This document shows positions 1-8,327 of a stretch of 64,000 nt of DNA, piece after piece. The stretch's first letter is position 1; each line of letters begins with the position of its first letter. Below the pieces are notes generated by a model. It worked only from the letters and a program-made list of their open reading frames with translations. It ran no database searches and was not told the DNA's origin. Position numbers and translations under genes: made by a program. Source of the stretch: an uncultured Mobiluncus sp. (GTDB lineage Bacteria > Actinomycetota > Actinomycetes > Actinomycetales > Actinomycetaceae). The stretch spans positions 62,001 to 126,000 of the forward strand of contig NZ_CALUCZ010000004.1 in assembly GCF_943914685.1 (NCBI RefSeq), written 5' to 3'.

Positions 1-27
1 AAGGGCTCACGAATTTCAGGAGGAATC

Positions 28-657
28 ATGATGGATATAGATGGGGTTATCCAGAACAATCCCCTCATTCCGGTGGTAGTTTTAGACGACGCGAAAGATG
101 CCGTGGCATTGGCGGAGGCCTTGCTCGCCGGAGGCATCACTACAGCAGAGGTCACTTTCCGCACCGACGCGGCAGCTGCAGCCATTGCGCAGATGTCCCA
201 GCACAGCGATATTTTGGTAGGTGCCGGCACCGTCACGAATCTGGAACAGGCTCGAACCGCCATAGATTCGGGGGCCAAGTACCTGGTCATGCCTGGTTAC
301 GATCAGGATCTAGTGGATTACTGCCTAGCTAACCAAGTGCCGGTGTTGCCGGGCGCTACCGATGCTTCTTGGCTGATGAAAGCCGTCAATTCGGGATTGC
401 ACTACGTCAAGTTCTTTCCCGCAGAAACCTCGGGGGGGCTGCCGGTGATTTCTGCACTCTCGGGTCCTTTCCCCCAGATGCAGTTTGTCCCGACCGGTGG
501 TATCTCAACGGAAAATCTGGCGCAGTATCTGGCTCACCCACAGGTGGCGGCCTGCGGGGGCTCTTGGGTTGCCACTCGACAGTTGATTGCCCAGGGTGAT
601 TTCAGCGAGATTGCCGCTCGGGCTACCGCTGCCCTAAAGATTGCGGCAACTCGCTGA
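28..657 (+). CDS. eda: KDPG/KHG aldolase family protein
   Basis: Class I aldolase of the Entner-Doudoroff type, expected to cleave 2-keto-3-deoxy-6-phosphogluconate to pyruvate and glyceraldehyde-3-phosphate in the cytoplasm. The 209-residue length is typical. The general acid/base Glu41 (EVTFRT) and Schiff-base Lys128 (KFFPAE) are present, as is the phosphate-binding FVPTGGIS. AGGAGG lies just upstream of two adjacent ATG codons, so the start may be 28 or 31. The PG-x-x-T-x-x-E stretch before the lysine reads PGATDASW here, so the usual Thr and Glu are replaced and substrate preference may differ. It converges on gnd; the matching dehydratase gene is not in this window. Confidence 0.88.
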   Translation: MMDIDGVIQNNPLIPVVVLDDAKDAVALAEALLAGGITTAEVTFRTDAAAAAIAQMSQHSDILVGAGTVTNLEQARTAIDSGAKYLVMPGYDQDLVDYCLANQVPVLPGATDASWLMKAVNSGLHYVKFFPAETSGGLPVISALSGPFPQMQFVPTGGISTENLAQYLAHPQVAACGGSWVATRQLIAQGDFSEIAARATAALKIAATR

Positions 658-721
658 ATACCACACCGTACTGCTGGTGACATTACCCTATTGGGTGAAC
701 CACGTTAACTTATAGTTACTG

Positions 722-2161
722 CTAGGAGAGCGATATCTCCGGACGTTCCGGTTTCTCCCAACGGGTATGGAAACTTCCCTCACTGTCCCGCCGGCGATAA
801 GTATGCGCCCCGAAAAAGTCCCTTTGGGCCTGTACCAGAGCCGTCGGCAAAGCTGGGCAACGCAAGGAATCCAGATATGCCAAGCCAGCGCTGAGAGCAG
901 GCAGAGCTATTCCGGCTTTGATCGCGTCACTGACCACCGCGCGCCACGCGGGCAGGGCGTCTTTAATGACCGCGCTGATGGCGGGCTTCAACAACAGCGG
1001 GGTGTCAAAGTCGCCATCCTTGTAAGTTTCCATGATGTCTTGCAGGAGCCGGGCTTGGATGATGCAGCCGGCACGCCAAATGCCCGCCAACTTGGCCAGG
1101 TCGACTTCCCAACCGTATTCCTTACAGGCGGCTCGGATTTGAGACAGCCCTTGAGAATACGCCACAATTTTTGCCCCATAGACGGCTTTTTCCAGATTAT
1201 CCAGCAAATCTGGCCCGCCGGGGGCAGTGTCAGGAATCAGCTCTCCTAAAACCTCACGAGCTGAGGCTCGGTGAGAACTTTGTGAGGATACCGCCCTGGC
1301 GAAAGTAGCCGCCGCAATGATGGTGGAACCAGCCCCTAGGGTCAACGCGTTTTGCACGGTCCACGAACCCGTACCCTTTTGACCGGCCTGGTCACAAATA
1401 ATGTCGATGAAAGGCTGCTGAGTTTTTTCATCGGTATGCTGCAAAATATCAGCGGATATTTCCAACAGATAGGAATGCAGCGGGCCCTCATTCCAGCGAG
1501 AAAACACCTCGCTGATTTCCTTGGGGCTCATTCCGTTTCGGTAACGTAACAGCTGGTAAGCCTCACTGAGCAGCTCCATATCGGCATACTCAATCCCGTT
1601 ATGCACCATTTTCACGTAGTGTCCCGCCCCGCCCGGGCCTACCCAGGTACAGCATGGTTCACCCTGATAATGAGCCGAAATCGATTCCAACAGGGGCCCC
1701 AGCCTCTCGTAGGCTTCTTGGGCACCACCAGGCATGATGGCGGGCCCGTTGAGAGCCCCGGATTCCCCTCCTGAGATGCCACAGCCGACAAAGTGCAGGC
1801 CACGCTGCGTAACCAGCTTTTCCCGACGTTCTGTATCGAGATAGAAAGCGTTGCCCATATCTACGATGATGTCCCCGGCGGAGAAAACTTCACCGAGCAT
1901 ATCGATAGCCTTGTCAGTCGGTTCACCCGCTGGCACCAGCAAAATTGCTACCCGAGGGGTTGACATCGCCTCGGCCAACTTCACCGGATCTTGAGCGGGG
2001 ATAAAGGCTCCTTCCGCACTGTGCTCTTGCGCCACCTGAGCAGCCCGCCCAGGAGCAACATCAAACAGGGCAACGGTGTGTCCGTGACGTGCGAAGTTGC
2101 GCGCCAAAGAACGTCCCATTACACCGGTTCCGATTACTGCTACATCTGCTTTTGCTGTCAT
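722..2161 (-). CDS. gnd: 6-phosphogluconate dehydrogenase, decarboxylating
   Basis: Oxidises 6-phosphogluconate to ribulose-5-phosphate and CO2 with reduction of NAD(P)+. The 479-residue length matches the long form. The Rossmann motif GTGVMG is at residues 11-16, the substrate loop GGESGA at about 131-136, and the catalytic pair is probably Lys184 and Glu191 in HYVKMVHNGIEYADM. It is the last gene of a minus-strand run with idnD, idnO and gntP, only 6 bases after idnD. Gluconate or idonate entering through the permease would therefore finish in the pentose phosphate pathway. The family assignment is secure; cofactor preference cannot be read directly. Confidence 0.95.
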   Translation of the reverse strand: MTAKADVAVIGTGVMGRSLARNFARHGHTVALFDVAPGRAAQVAQEHSAEGAFIPAQDPVKLAEAMSTPRVAILLVPAGEPTDKAIDMLGEVFSAGDIIVDMGNAFYLDTERREKLVTQRGLHFVGCGISGGESGALNGPAIMPGGAQEAYERLGPLLESISAHYQGEPCCTWVGPGGAGHYVKMVHNGIEYADMELLSEAYQLLRYRNGMSPKEISEVFSRWNEGPLHSYLLEISADILQHTDEKTQQPFIDIICDQAGQKGTGSWTVQNALTLGAGSTIIAAATFARAVSSQSSHRASAREVLGELIPDTAPGGPDLLDNLEKAVYGAKIVAYSQGLSQIRAACKEYGWEVDLAKLAGIWRAGCIIQARLLQDIMETYKDGDFDTPLLLKPAISAVIKDALPAWRAVVSDAIKAGIALPALSAGLAYLDSLRCPALPTALVQAQRDFFGAHTYRRRDSEGSFHTRWEKPERPEISLS

Positions 2162-2167
2162 AAGTTT

Positions 2168-3208
2168 TCACTCCTCAAACCATAAGTTGACTATTACTTT
2201 GCCGGACGCGGCACTGTCTTTGGCCGTGTGGAAGGCTTTTTCTGCTTCGTCAGCGTTGAACTCGTGCGTAATGACGGATTCCAACTGCGGGGCACTAGCC
2301 AAAATTTCTAATGCTTGGTCGATTTCGTCCAAGAACCGGAACGTTCCCAAATAGGTGATTTCTTTGGAAGTCAAGGGCGCTAAATTGACCGGCCCATCAA
2401 CCGCGGGAACCATTCCCACCTGAACCACCGTGCCGCGAGGACGGCAAATCTGGAAGGCCTGGGAAATGGCAGGAAACACGCCCGCACATTCTAGGACCGC
2501 ATCGAAAGCAGAAGCCTCCAGCTGGGTCTTAGTCGAGTTATACACGTGGTCTACTCCCAGGGCTTGAGCTCGCTGCAGAGGTGCGTCCTGCACATCAATA
2601 CAGCTGACCTGGGCTCCTAGGCTCTGAGCCGCGCCGGCGGCCAGTAACCCAATCGGACCCGCCCCTATCACCGCAACGTTACGACCCGCCAAATTCTTCC
2701 ATCCTGTGGCTGTCTGGAGACGATGCAAGGCGTGTAATCCGACACATAAAGGTTCGGTCAGTACCCCCCGCTTCAGTGGCAAATCCGGTGGCAAAGCATT
2801 GATTTGATCAAGCCGCAAGAGGATATATTCGCTCATACCCCCCTGGGTGTGGGGCCAGGTGGAAGCCGATCCGAGATAGGCTCCACCCGGCCACAAATGC
2901 GGTGAATCACTGTAGGTGGCCTGAGGCTGACCGAAAGTAGCCGGATGAGGGGTAACCGGCGTTCCAGGCGCGTAGGTCCCAGACGGATCTTCGGCAACAA
3001 TACCGACTATTTCGTGACCCGGCACCAGCGGTTCGCGCAGTTTAAAGGCACCGACCTGTCCGTCAAAGAAGTAGTGCAAATCCGAGCCGCAGATTCCGGC
3101 CCAAGCCACTCTCACCAGTACCTGGCCTTTACCGGGCTCGGGGCGAGGCGCGCGGCTAGATTCCATTTCTTCCTTGGCGTTGATACGCACCTGTTTCATG
3201 TCAGTCAT
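2168..3208 (-). CDS. idnD: L-idonate 5-dehydrogenase-like zinc alcohol dehydrogenase
   Basis: Medium-chain dehydrogenase of the L-idonate 5-dehydrogenase type, which would oxidise L-idonate to 5-keto-D-gluconate. GICGSDLHY (Cys40) and GHE (His65-Glu66) supply the catalytic zinc site. A Rossmann fold with GAGPIG follows at about residue 176. ATG at 3208 has GGAGG a few bases upstream, and the other nearby ATG is out of frame and stops at once. The structural-zinc lobe that normally carries four cysteines (C-x2-C-x2-C-x7-C) has none of them here. Neighbours idnO and gntP support the idonate/gluconate role; another polyol substrate is possible. Confidence 0.85.
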   Translation of the reverse strand: MTDMKQVRINAKEEMESSRAPRPEPGKGQVLVRVAWAGICGSDLHYFFDGQVGAFKLREPLVPGHEIVGIVAEDPSGTYAPGTPVTPHPATFGQPQATYSDSPHLWPGGAYLGSASTWPHTQGGMSEYILLRLDQINALPPDLPLKRGVLTEPLCVGLHALHRLQTATGWKNLAGRNVAVIGAGPIGLLAAGAAQSLGAQVSCIDVQDAPLQRAQALGVDHVYNSTKTQLEASAFDAVLECAGVFPAISQAFQICRPRGTVVQVGMVPAVDGPVNLAPLTSKEITYLGTFRFLDEIDQALEILASAPQLESVITHEFNADEAEKAFHTAKDSAASGKVIVNLWFEE

Positions 3209-3240
3209 TCATTCCTCCCTACAGTTTTCGACCGACTGGC

Positions 3241-4008
3241 TTAGACCACGCTGGTCATTCCTCCGTCGACTAAAATATTTTGTCCGGTAACAAAATTCGA
3301 CGCCTCGGAGGACAGATAGATGAGTGTCCCCATCAGTTCATCGAACTTTCCCCAGCGTCCTGCCGGAGTACGGGCTTTCAGCCAGGCATCGAATTGCGGG
3401 TCTTGCCACAGGTCAGTGTTCATCTCGGTAGCAAAGTATCCAGGAGACAGCGTATTGACTTGAATGTTGTAGCGCGATAAATCCGCCGCGAGACCTTGGG
3501 CAAACATAGCCACGCCGCCTTTAGAGGCGCAGTACGGGGCAATGGTTTGCCGCGCTAGCCGAGACTGCACGGAACCAACCATGATAACTTTGCCACTGCC
3601 GCGTTCCACCATGCGCTGCGCGACCGGTTTCGTCACGTAGAACACGGAAGAAAGATTCGTGCTGATGACCGCGTCCCATTCTTCGGTGGGGAACTCGGTG
3701 ATGGGGTGACGACGCTGGATACCTGCGTTGTTGACCAGAATGTCCGGCGTGCCCTGGCTGTCCATAAAGTCATTGAGGGCCCGCTCGGCCTCCTGGGCAT
3801 CAGTGACATCAAAAACCAAGTGTCCGACCGGGACCCCCAGTGACTCAGACAACTGCTGGGCAGCTTGGGAAACTTTCGTGGCATCCCGGCCTTGCAGAGT
3901 GACGCGCGCCCCAGCTTTTGCTAATCCGGTGGCCAGAGCCAGCCCTAGTCCCCGGTTGGATCCGGTTACTAGGGCGGCTCGACCAGAAATATCGAACCAA
4001 TTACACAT
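3241..4008 (-). CDS. idnO: Gluconate 5-dehydrogenase-like SDR oxidoreductase
   Basis: Classical short-chain dehydrogenase of 255 residues, expected to interconvert 5-keto-D-gluconate and D-gluconate. Visible motifs are the cofactor loop TGSNRGLG (15-22), NNAG (93-96), Ser146, and Tyr159-x3-Lys163 (YCASK). The C-terminal NILVDGGM is typical of the family. The reading frame runs upstream to 4227 inside gntP, but the family N-terminus begins at MCNWFDISGRAALVTG, so 4008 is taken as the start. The gene lies 20 bases after gntP, and its weak GAGAG ribosome site suggests translation partly coupled to gntP. Confidence 0.9.
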   Translation of the reverse strand: MCNWFDISGRAALVTGSNRGLGLALATGLAKAGARVTLQGRDATKVSQAAQQLSESLGVPVGHLVFDVTDAQEAERALNDFMDSQGTPDILVNNAGIQRRHPITEFPTEEWDAVISTNLSSVFYVTKPVAQRMVERGSGKVIMVGSVQSRLARQTIAPYCASKGGVAMFAQGLAADLSRYNIQVNTLSPGYFATEMNTDLWQDPQFDAWLKARTPAGRWGKFDELMGTLIYLSSEASNFVTGQNILVDGGMTSVV

Positions 4009-4028
4009 AATCTTGTGGACTTCGCTCT

Positions 4029-5435
4029 CTAAGCAAAGATGAAAAGCAACGCCACGATAGCGAAACCGATGACTGATTCGAGAAGTTGCTGCACGGTCCA
4101 CACCTTCAGGGTGGTCTTTACGTCCATGCCCGTCAATCGACCAACCAGCCAGAAACCAGAATCGTTGACGTGTGAAGCAAACACCGAACCCGCAGAAGCA
4201 GCCATGGTGATGCAGACCACGCCCCACTGCGAAAGCTGACCGGCAGATACTGCCTGTTCGACCGCCGGAGCCAACAGCGAAGCGGCCGTGACCAGCGCAA
4301 CTGTGGCCGACCCTTGTGCCAGGCGCAGAGCCACCGCAATCAGGTAGGCAGCCAGCAAGAGCGGAATACCCAAATCTTCCATCGATTTAGCCAACGCGTC
4401 ACCGATTCCCGAAGCACGCAAAACCCCACCGAACATACCGCCGGCGCCGGTGATGAGCACCACGGAACAGATTGGTCCCAAAGCGGAATCAACCACCTTT
4501 TCCAAAACAGTTTTGTCCTTAGTAATCTTGCCACCAAGCACCGCAATCGAAACCAGAGTCGAAATCAGCAACGCTATGGGAGTTTCACCCAAAGTGATGA
4601 GGAACTTCACCCAACTGGCGTCACCGCTGATAACTCCCACCTTGGACAGGGTCGAGAACCCGGTGTTCATGAAAATCAACAGTACGGGCAGCAGCAGCAA
4701 CGCAATAATTGTACCTACCGAAGGGGGATTATCAGGAAGTTCATCATCTGAGACGTTACCGAACACATGGGAAGCCTCCACTTTGACGCGGGGAGCAATG
4801 AATTTAGCCCACAGATAACCGGAGAGAATGAAGGTCGGAATAACGATGATAAAACCTTGCAGCATCACCAAACCCACATTGGCGTGGAAGTAGTCGGCTG
4901 CGGCAACCGGACCGGGGTGGGGCGGGAGGAAAACGTGCATGACTGAGAAAGCGGCCGCAGTAGGAATCGCGTAGAGAACGATGGAACCTTTCAGCCGCTT
5001 CGCCACTGCGAAAACAATCGGCAGCATCACGATCAAGCCCGCATCAAAGAAGATGGGGAAGCCCAGAATCAGGGATGCCACACCCAAAGCAAGGGGGGCA
5101 CGTTTCTCACCGAAGAGATTAATCATGGCGTCCGCCAGTACCTTCGCGCCTCCCGATTGCTCTACCATCTTGCCGAGCATGGCACCTAAGCCAACGAGCA
5201 GCGCGACTGAGGCGAGGGTGCCTCCAAAGCCATCTTTCATCGCCCCCACGATTGAATCCAGAGGCAAACCAGTAGCTAAGGCCGTGAGGAAGCTGACCAA
5301 AACCAAGGTCAGGAAAGCATGGAGCCTGAATACAATGACCAGGACCAAAATCGCGGCGATTGCAGCTATAGCAATGCCGAGCAGCGGTAATGTCCCCATA
5401 GTCTGGGTCCATCCCTCAATCTCAAATGGTTGCAT
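4029..5435 (-). CDS. gntP: GntP-family gluconate:H+ symporter
   Basis: Inner-membrane permease of 468 residues with about 12-14 hydrophobic segments along its whole length. Family landmarks include FPIFFDAGLIVMLPI near residue 125 and HVFLPPHPGPVAAADYF near residue 165. It would import D-gluconate or L-idonate with protons. AAAGGAG lies about 7 bases upstream of ATG 5435, supporting that start. It is the first gene of the minus-strand unit gntP-idnO-idnD-gnd and is transcribed away from the hydroxyacid dehydrogenase and gluconokinase. No regulator gene is present in the cluster, so control must come from elsewhere. Confidence 0.93.
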   Translation of the reverse strand: MQPFEIEGWTQTMGTLPLLGIAIAAIAAILVLVIVFRLHAFLTLVLVSFLTALATGLPLDSIVGAMKDGFGGTLASVALLVGLGAMLGKMVEQSGGAKVLADAMINLFGEKRAPLALGVASLILGFPIFFDAGLIVMLPIVFAVAKRLKGSIVLYAIPTAAAFSVMHVFLPPHPGPVAAADYFHANVGLVMLQGFIIVIPTFILSGYLWAKFIAPRVKVEASHVFGNVSDDELPDNPPSVGTIIALLLLPVLLIFMNTGFSTLSKVGVISGDASWVKFLITLGETPIALLISTLVSIAVLGGKITKDKTVLEKVVDSALGPICSVVLITGAGGMFGGVLRASGIGDALAKSMEDLGIPLLLAAYLIAVALRLAQGSATVALVTAASLLAPAVEQAVSAGQLSQWGVVCITMAASAGSVFASHVNDSGFWLVGRLTGMDVKTTLKVWTVQQLLESVIGFAIVALLFIFA

Positions 5436-5724
5436 CTAAACTCTCCTTTGAACATAGAGCAAACTCTCACTTGTATGTTGGCCGCTGAAACACCCCAAAA
5501 GTCCTCATTAAGAACCCTGTAGGCCAGCACTCAGCGGCCGATATGTACCCAAAGTCTACTGGAATGCGCCGCGGTTTTGGTTGAAATAGCTGCACAGGTG
5601 CAGATAATGGGATTTTTTAGACAATACGCCCGAAAAAGTTGCGCGAGCCAGCCACGAAAAACGATATAGAACTAGGATAGTTTTCAATGCTGACCATGTT
5701 TATTGAGCCGCCACGGAGAACACC
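5436..5724. promoter_or_regulatory. Divergent control region of the gluconate/idonate cluster
   Basis: This 289-base gap separates the minus-strand gntP unit from the plus-strand dehydrogenase and kinase genes. It carries a spaced inverted repeat: GGCCGCTGA at 5480-5488 against TCAGCGGCC at 5531-5539, with flanking TATGTT / ATATGTA also partly symmetric. There is also a 14-bp palindrome, CTGCAC-AG-GTGCAG, at 5590-5603. A possible plus-strand promoter is TTGCGC (5639-5644), an 18-bp gap, then GATATA (5663-5668). Both symmetric elements sit where an operator for a sugar-acid regulator would be expected. Function is inferred only from position and symmetry. Confidence 0.5.
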
Positions 5725-6690
5725 ATGAAGAAAGATTTGCAAAAATTATTAGTGACACCGACCTCTTTTGCCTCTGCGGAGCTGGAGTTTGCCCGCAATC
5801 TCTTGGAAGAAAGCGGCTACGAGGTGGCTTATAACCAGTCAGGCAAGCCGTTAGACGCTGATTCGTTAGTCGCAGCTGCTCGCGGTTGCGTGGGGATTTT
5901 GGCGGGTTTGGACGATTTTTCAGCCGCGGTTTTGCATCAGCTCCCCGACCTGCGGGTCATTTCTCGTTACGGCGTGGGGGTTGATCGGGTCGATTTGCAG
6001 GCTGCCGGCCACAACGGAGTCGTGGTGACCAACACTCCGGGAGCGAATTCCATCGCCGTCGCTGAAATGGCCTTGACCAGCATGTTTGCCCTGGCACGCC
6101 ACGTCGCCCAGTTGAATGAAACGACTCGGCAGGGACAGTGGTTACGCGTGGTGGGCACTGAGTTGTCGCAAGCCACTTTAGGGATTGTGGGATACGGCTC
6201 AATCGGGCGGGCTCTGCGGCGGCTGGTCACGGGTCTGGAAATGAATGTGCTGGTTTACGACCCGTTTTTCGACCCCGACACCGACTCGACAGTTCAGGGC
6301 GTTGACCTGCCTGACCTGGTGCGTGAAAGCAACTTCATCTCTTTGCATCTGCCGCTCACGCCGGGGACCGAACATCTGTTTGATGCTGCAATGTTCCGTC
6401 TCATGTCTCCCGGCACGTTTTTGATTAACACTTCACGAGGGGGGATTATCGATGAGTCCGCCGCCGCCGCGGCCCTGGACGCCGGTCAGCTCGCCGGTCT
6501 CGCCTTGGACGCTTACGAGCAAGAACCGCCCTCACCTGACCACGAACTTTTCCGTTTCCCCAATGTCATCGCCACCCCGCACAGCGGCGCCCAAACTGTC
6601 CAAAGCCGCAGCCGCATGGCACGGGGTGCGGTAGACAATCTGTTACGCGCTTTAGCAGGTAAACCGGTAACCAATCTGGCTTCTGACTAG
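5725..6690 (+). CDS. D-2-hydroxyacid dehydrogenase (phosphoglycerate-dehydrogenase-like)
   Basis: NAD(P)-dependent D-isomer-specific 2-hydroxyacid dehydrogenase of 321 residues. The Rossmann motif GYGSIG lies at 156-161 and the expected catalytic residues are Arg238 (NTSRGG), Glu267 (EQEP) and His286 (TPHSGAQ). It lacks the C-terminal ACT domain of serine-biosynthesis enzymes. Together with its place between gntP and the gluconokinase, this suggests a 2-keto-sugar-acid substrate such as 2-ketogluconate, by analogy with GhrB. GGAGAA precedes ATG 5725. The family call is firm; the substrate is inference. Confidence 0.85.
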   Translation: MKKDLQKLLVTPTSFASAELEFARNLLEESGYEVAYNQSGKPLDADSLVAAARGCVGILAGLDDFSAAVLHQLPDLRVISRYGVGVDRVDLQAAGHNGVVVTNTPGANSIAVAEMALTSMFALARHVAQLNETTRQGQWLRVVGTELSQATLGIVGYGSIGRALRRLVTGLEMNVLVYDPFFDPDTDSTVQGVDLPDLVRESNFISLHLPLTPGTEHLFDAAMFRLMSPGTFLINTSRGGIIDESAAAAALDAGQLAGLALDAYEQEPPSPDHELFRFPNVIATPHSGAQTVQSRSRMARGAVDNLLRALAGKPVTNLASD

Positions 6691-6764
6691 GTTTCCTGAA
6701 TCTGAACACCGCGCAAGTCACTGCGGATATACTGAAAATAAGCCGTGACCTTTAGGAGTGCGCG

Positions 6765-8186
6765 ATGAATGTTTTAGTTATCGAATCATCAACCAGTTCA
6801 GCCAAAGCGATGATCTATGACACGGTCAAGAACGATTTTACGGTTGAAAATGCTTTCTATCCGCCCATGGATAATGATTTGACCCTGCATGATCCCATGG
6901 TGGTTTATGAAGCGAGCTTGGCGGCGGCCAAGACACTGTTGCGAGGTCGAAAAAACATCGACATCATCGTGCTTTCCGGGGTGTGGCATTCCATCGGATT
7001 GTTTAACCCGAACTTGGACCCGGTGACCCCCATCATGCAGTGGTCCAATACCAAGGCTTCCGACCAAGCTGAGGCTTTCCGCAGCAAACCCCAACTGACC
7101 AGGGAATACTATAACCTCACGGGTGGTTACCCCAACGCTATCTACCCTTTCTTTAAACTTGCCTTCCTCAAAGAAGAGGGATACAACATTTCTTCCTACA
7201 TCACCATGGGACAGGCGACTTACAACTTTTATCGCTTGACTGGAAGCATTAAAGTTTCTCGCTGTATGGCGTCCGGTTCCGGACTGGTGAATATCACCAC
7301 TGGCGAATACGACCCCAAACTGTTAGAGGTCATCAGTCTCGAACCCTCTCAGCTTCCAGAAATTGTCGATAATGACTATCAAGCGCCGCTTTCTGCCCAG
7401 GCTGCAGCCAGTTTGGGGTTACCGGCTGGAATCCCCGTGGTTCCCGCCATGTCCGATGGGTCACTCAATCAGCTTGGCTCGGGGGCCTTGCGTGAGGGGC
7501 AAATGACACTGTCGGTAGGCACGTCCGGTGCTTTGCGGGTCACGTCTCCTCAGCCGCAGCTCCACCCGGATATGTCCACTTGGTGCTACATCGGACCCAA
7601 GAGTTGGATTTCCGGGGCTGCAACGGCAGGAGCCTGCAACACGGTGGATTGGTTTAAAGGTTTGTCGCTGCGCCCCACCACTTACGATGAACTCGAAGCG
7701 GGAATGGATTACGCTGCTGATACCCCAGTCTTTCTACCTTTCATTTTTGGGGAACGTAACCCCGGCTGGGGGGATAAGCGCAAGGGCGGTTTCTTGGGTC
7801 TGACCTCGAAGCACGATTTCAAGCTGACTTACCAGGCCGTATTGGAAGGGGTTTTGTTCAACCTTAAACAGTGTTATGACGCCGTAACTAAGCTGAACGG
7901 AGAGCCCGAGCGCATCCTCATTTCGGGGGGAATCCTCCACTCCAGCATCTGGTCCCAGTTGGCAGCTAACGTGTTCGGACACACCCTGACTCCCTGTCTG
8001 GTGAAACAAAACTCGATGATGGGAGCCGCCCTGTGGGGGGCGTATCTGCTGGATAGCACGCTATCCTTAGAGGATTACGAACCGCCGGTAGGTGAGGAAA
8101 TCGTCCCGCAGGAAGAATATGCCGAAATCACGGCCCAGAAATATCAACGCTACCTGGAGGCCTATAGCGATAACACCAACCGGTGA
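6765..8186 (+). CDS. gntK: FGGY-family gluconokinase
   Basis: Sugar kinase of 473 residues that would phosphorylate D-gluconate to 6-phosphogluconate with ATP. The N-terminal phosphate loop (ESSTSSAKA), the central SDGSLNQLGSGA and the C-terminal SGGILHSSIWSQLAANVFG follow the FGGY two-lobed kinase plan. The sequence resembles the Gram-positive GntK type rather than the short P-loop GntK of enterics. AGGAG lies just before ATG 6765. Placed beside the GntP permease and opposite gnd, it completes import, phosphorylation and oxidative decarboxylation. Another aldonate or polyol substrate cannot be excluded. Confidence 0.87.
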   Translation: MNVLVIESSTSSAKAMIYDTVKNDFTVENAFYPPMDNDLTLHDPMVVYEASLAAAKTLLRGRKNIDIIVLSGVWHSIGLFNPNLDPVTPIMQWSNTKASDQAEAFRSKPQLTREYYNLTGGYPNAIYPFFKLAFLKEEGYNISSYITMGQATYNFYRLTGSIKVSRCMASGSGLVNITTGEYDPKLLEVISLEPSQLPEIVDNDYQAPLSAQAAASLGLPAGIPVVPAMSDGSLNQLGSGALREGQMTLSVGTSGALRVTSPQPQLHPDMSTWCYIGPKSWISGAATAGACNTVDWFKGLSLRPTTYDELEAGMDYAADTPVFLPFIFGERNPGWGDKRKGGFLGLTSKHDFKLTYQAVLEGVLFNLKQCYDAVTKLNGEPERILISGGILHSSIWSQLAANVFGHTLTPCLVKQNSMMGAALWGAYLLDSTLSLEDYEPPVGEEIVPQEEYAEITAQKYQRYLEAYSDNTNR

Positions 8187-8233
8187 TGCTAGGCCGGTTC
8201 CGACTGGATTCCTCACCCTGATAACTGTGCGAC

Positions 8234-8255
8234 TTTGCGCAATATATTGCGCAAA
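8234..8255. promoter_or_regulatory. Perfect 22-bp palindrome, likely operator
   Basis: The sequence TTTGCGCAATA is followed directly by its exact reverse complement, giving a 22-bp perfect dyad with no spacer. It lies 48 bp after the gluconokinase stop and 72 bp before the TauE/SafE start. A second, interrupted dyad (TTTCCC, 6 bp, GGGAAA) lies at 8264-8281. An uninterrupted symmetric site of this size suits a dimeric repressor such as a TetR- or MarR-type protein. It has no U-run and no loop, so it is a poor terminator. Confidence 0.55.
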
Positions 8256-8327
8256 TGACTGGCTTTCCCGCAGTTGGGAAACATATTCCATGATGGGGGC
8301 CGCGCGGCGAGGCGATATAGTGAAGTA

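Noticed and set aside
4009..4227. N-terminal extension of the idnO reading frame.
   Set aside because: The extra 73 residues lie inside gntP in another frame and do not resemble SDR proteins; the family start is at 4008.
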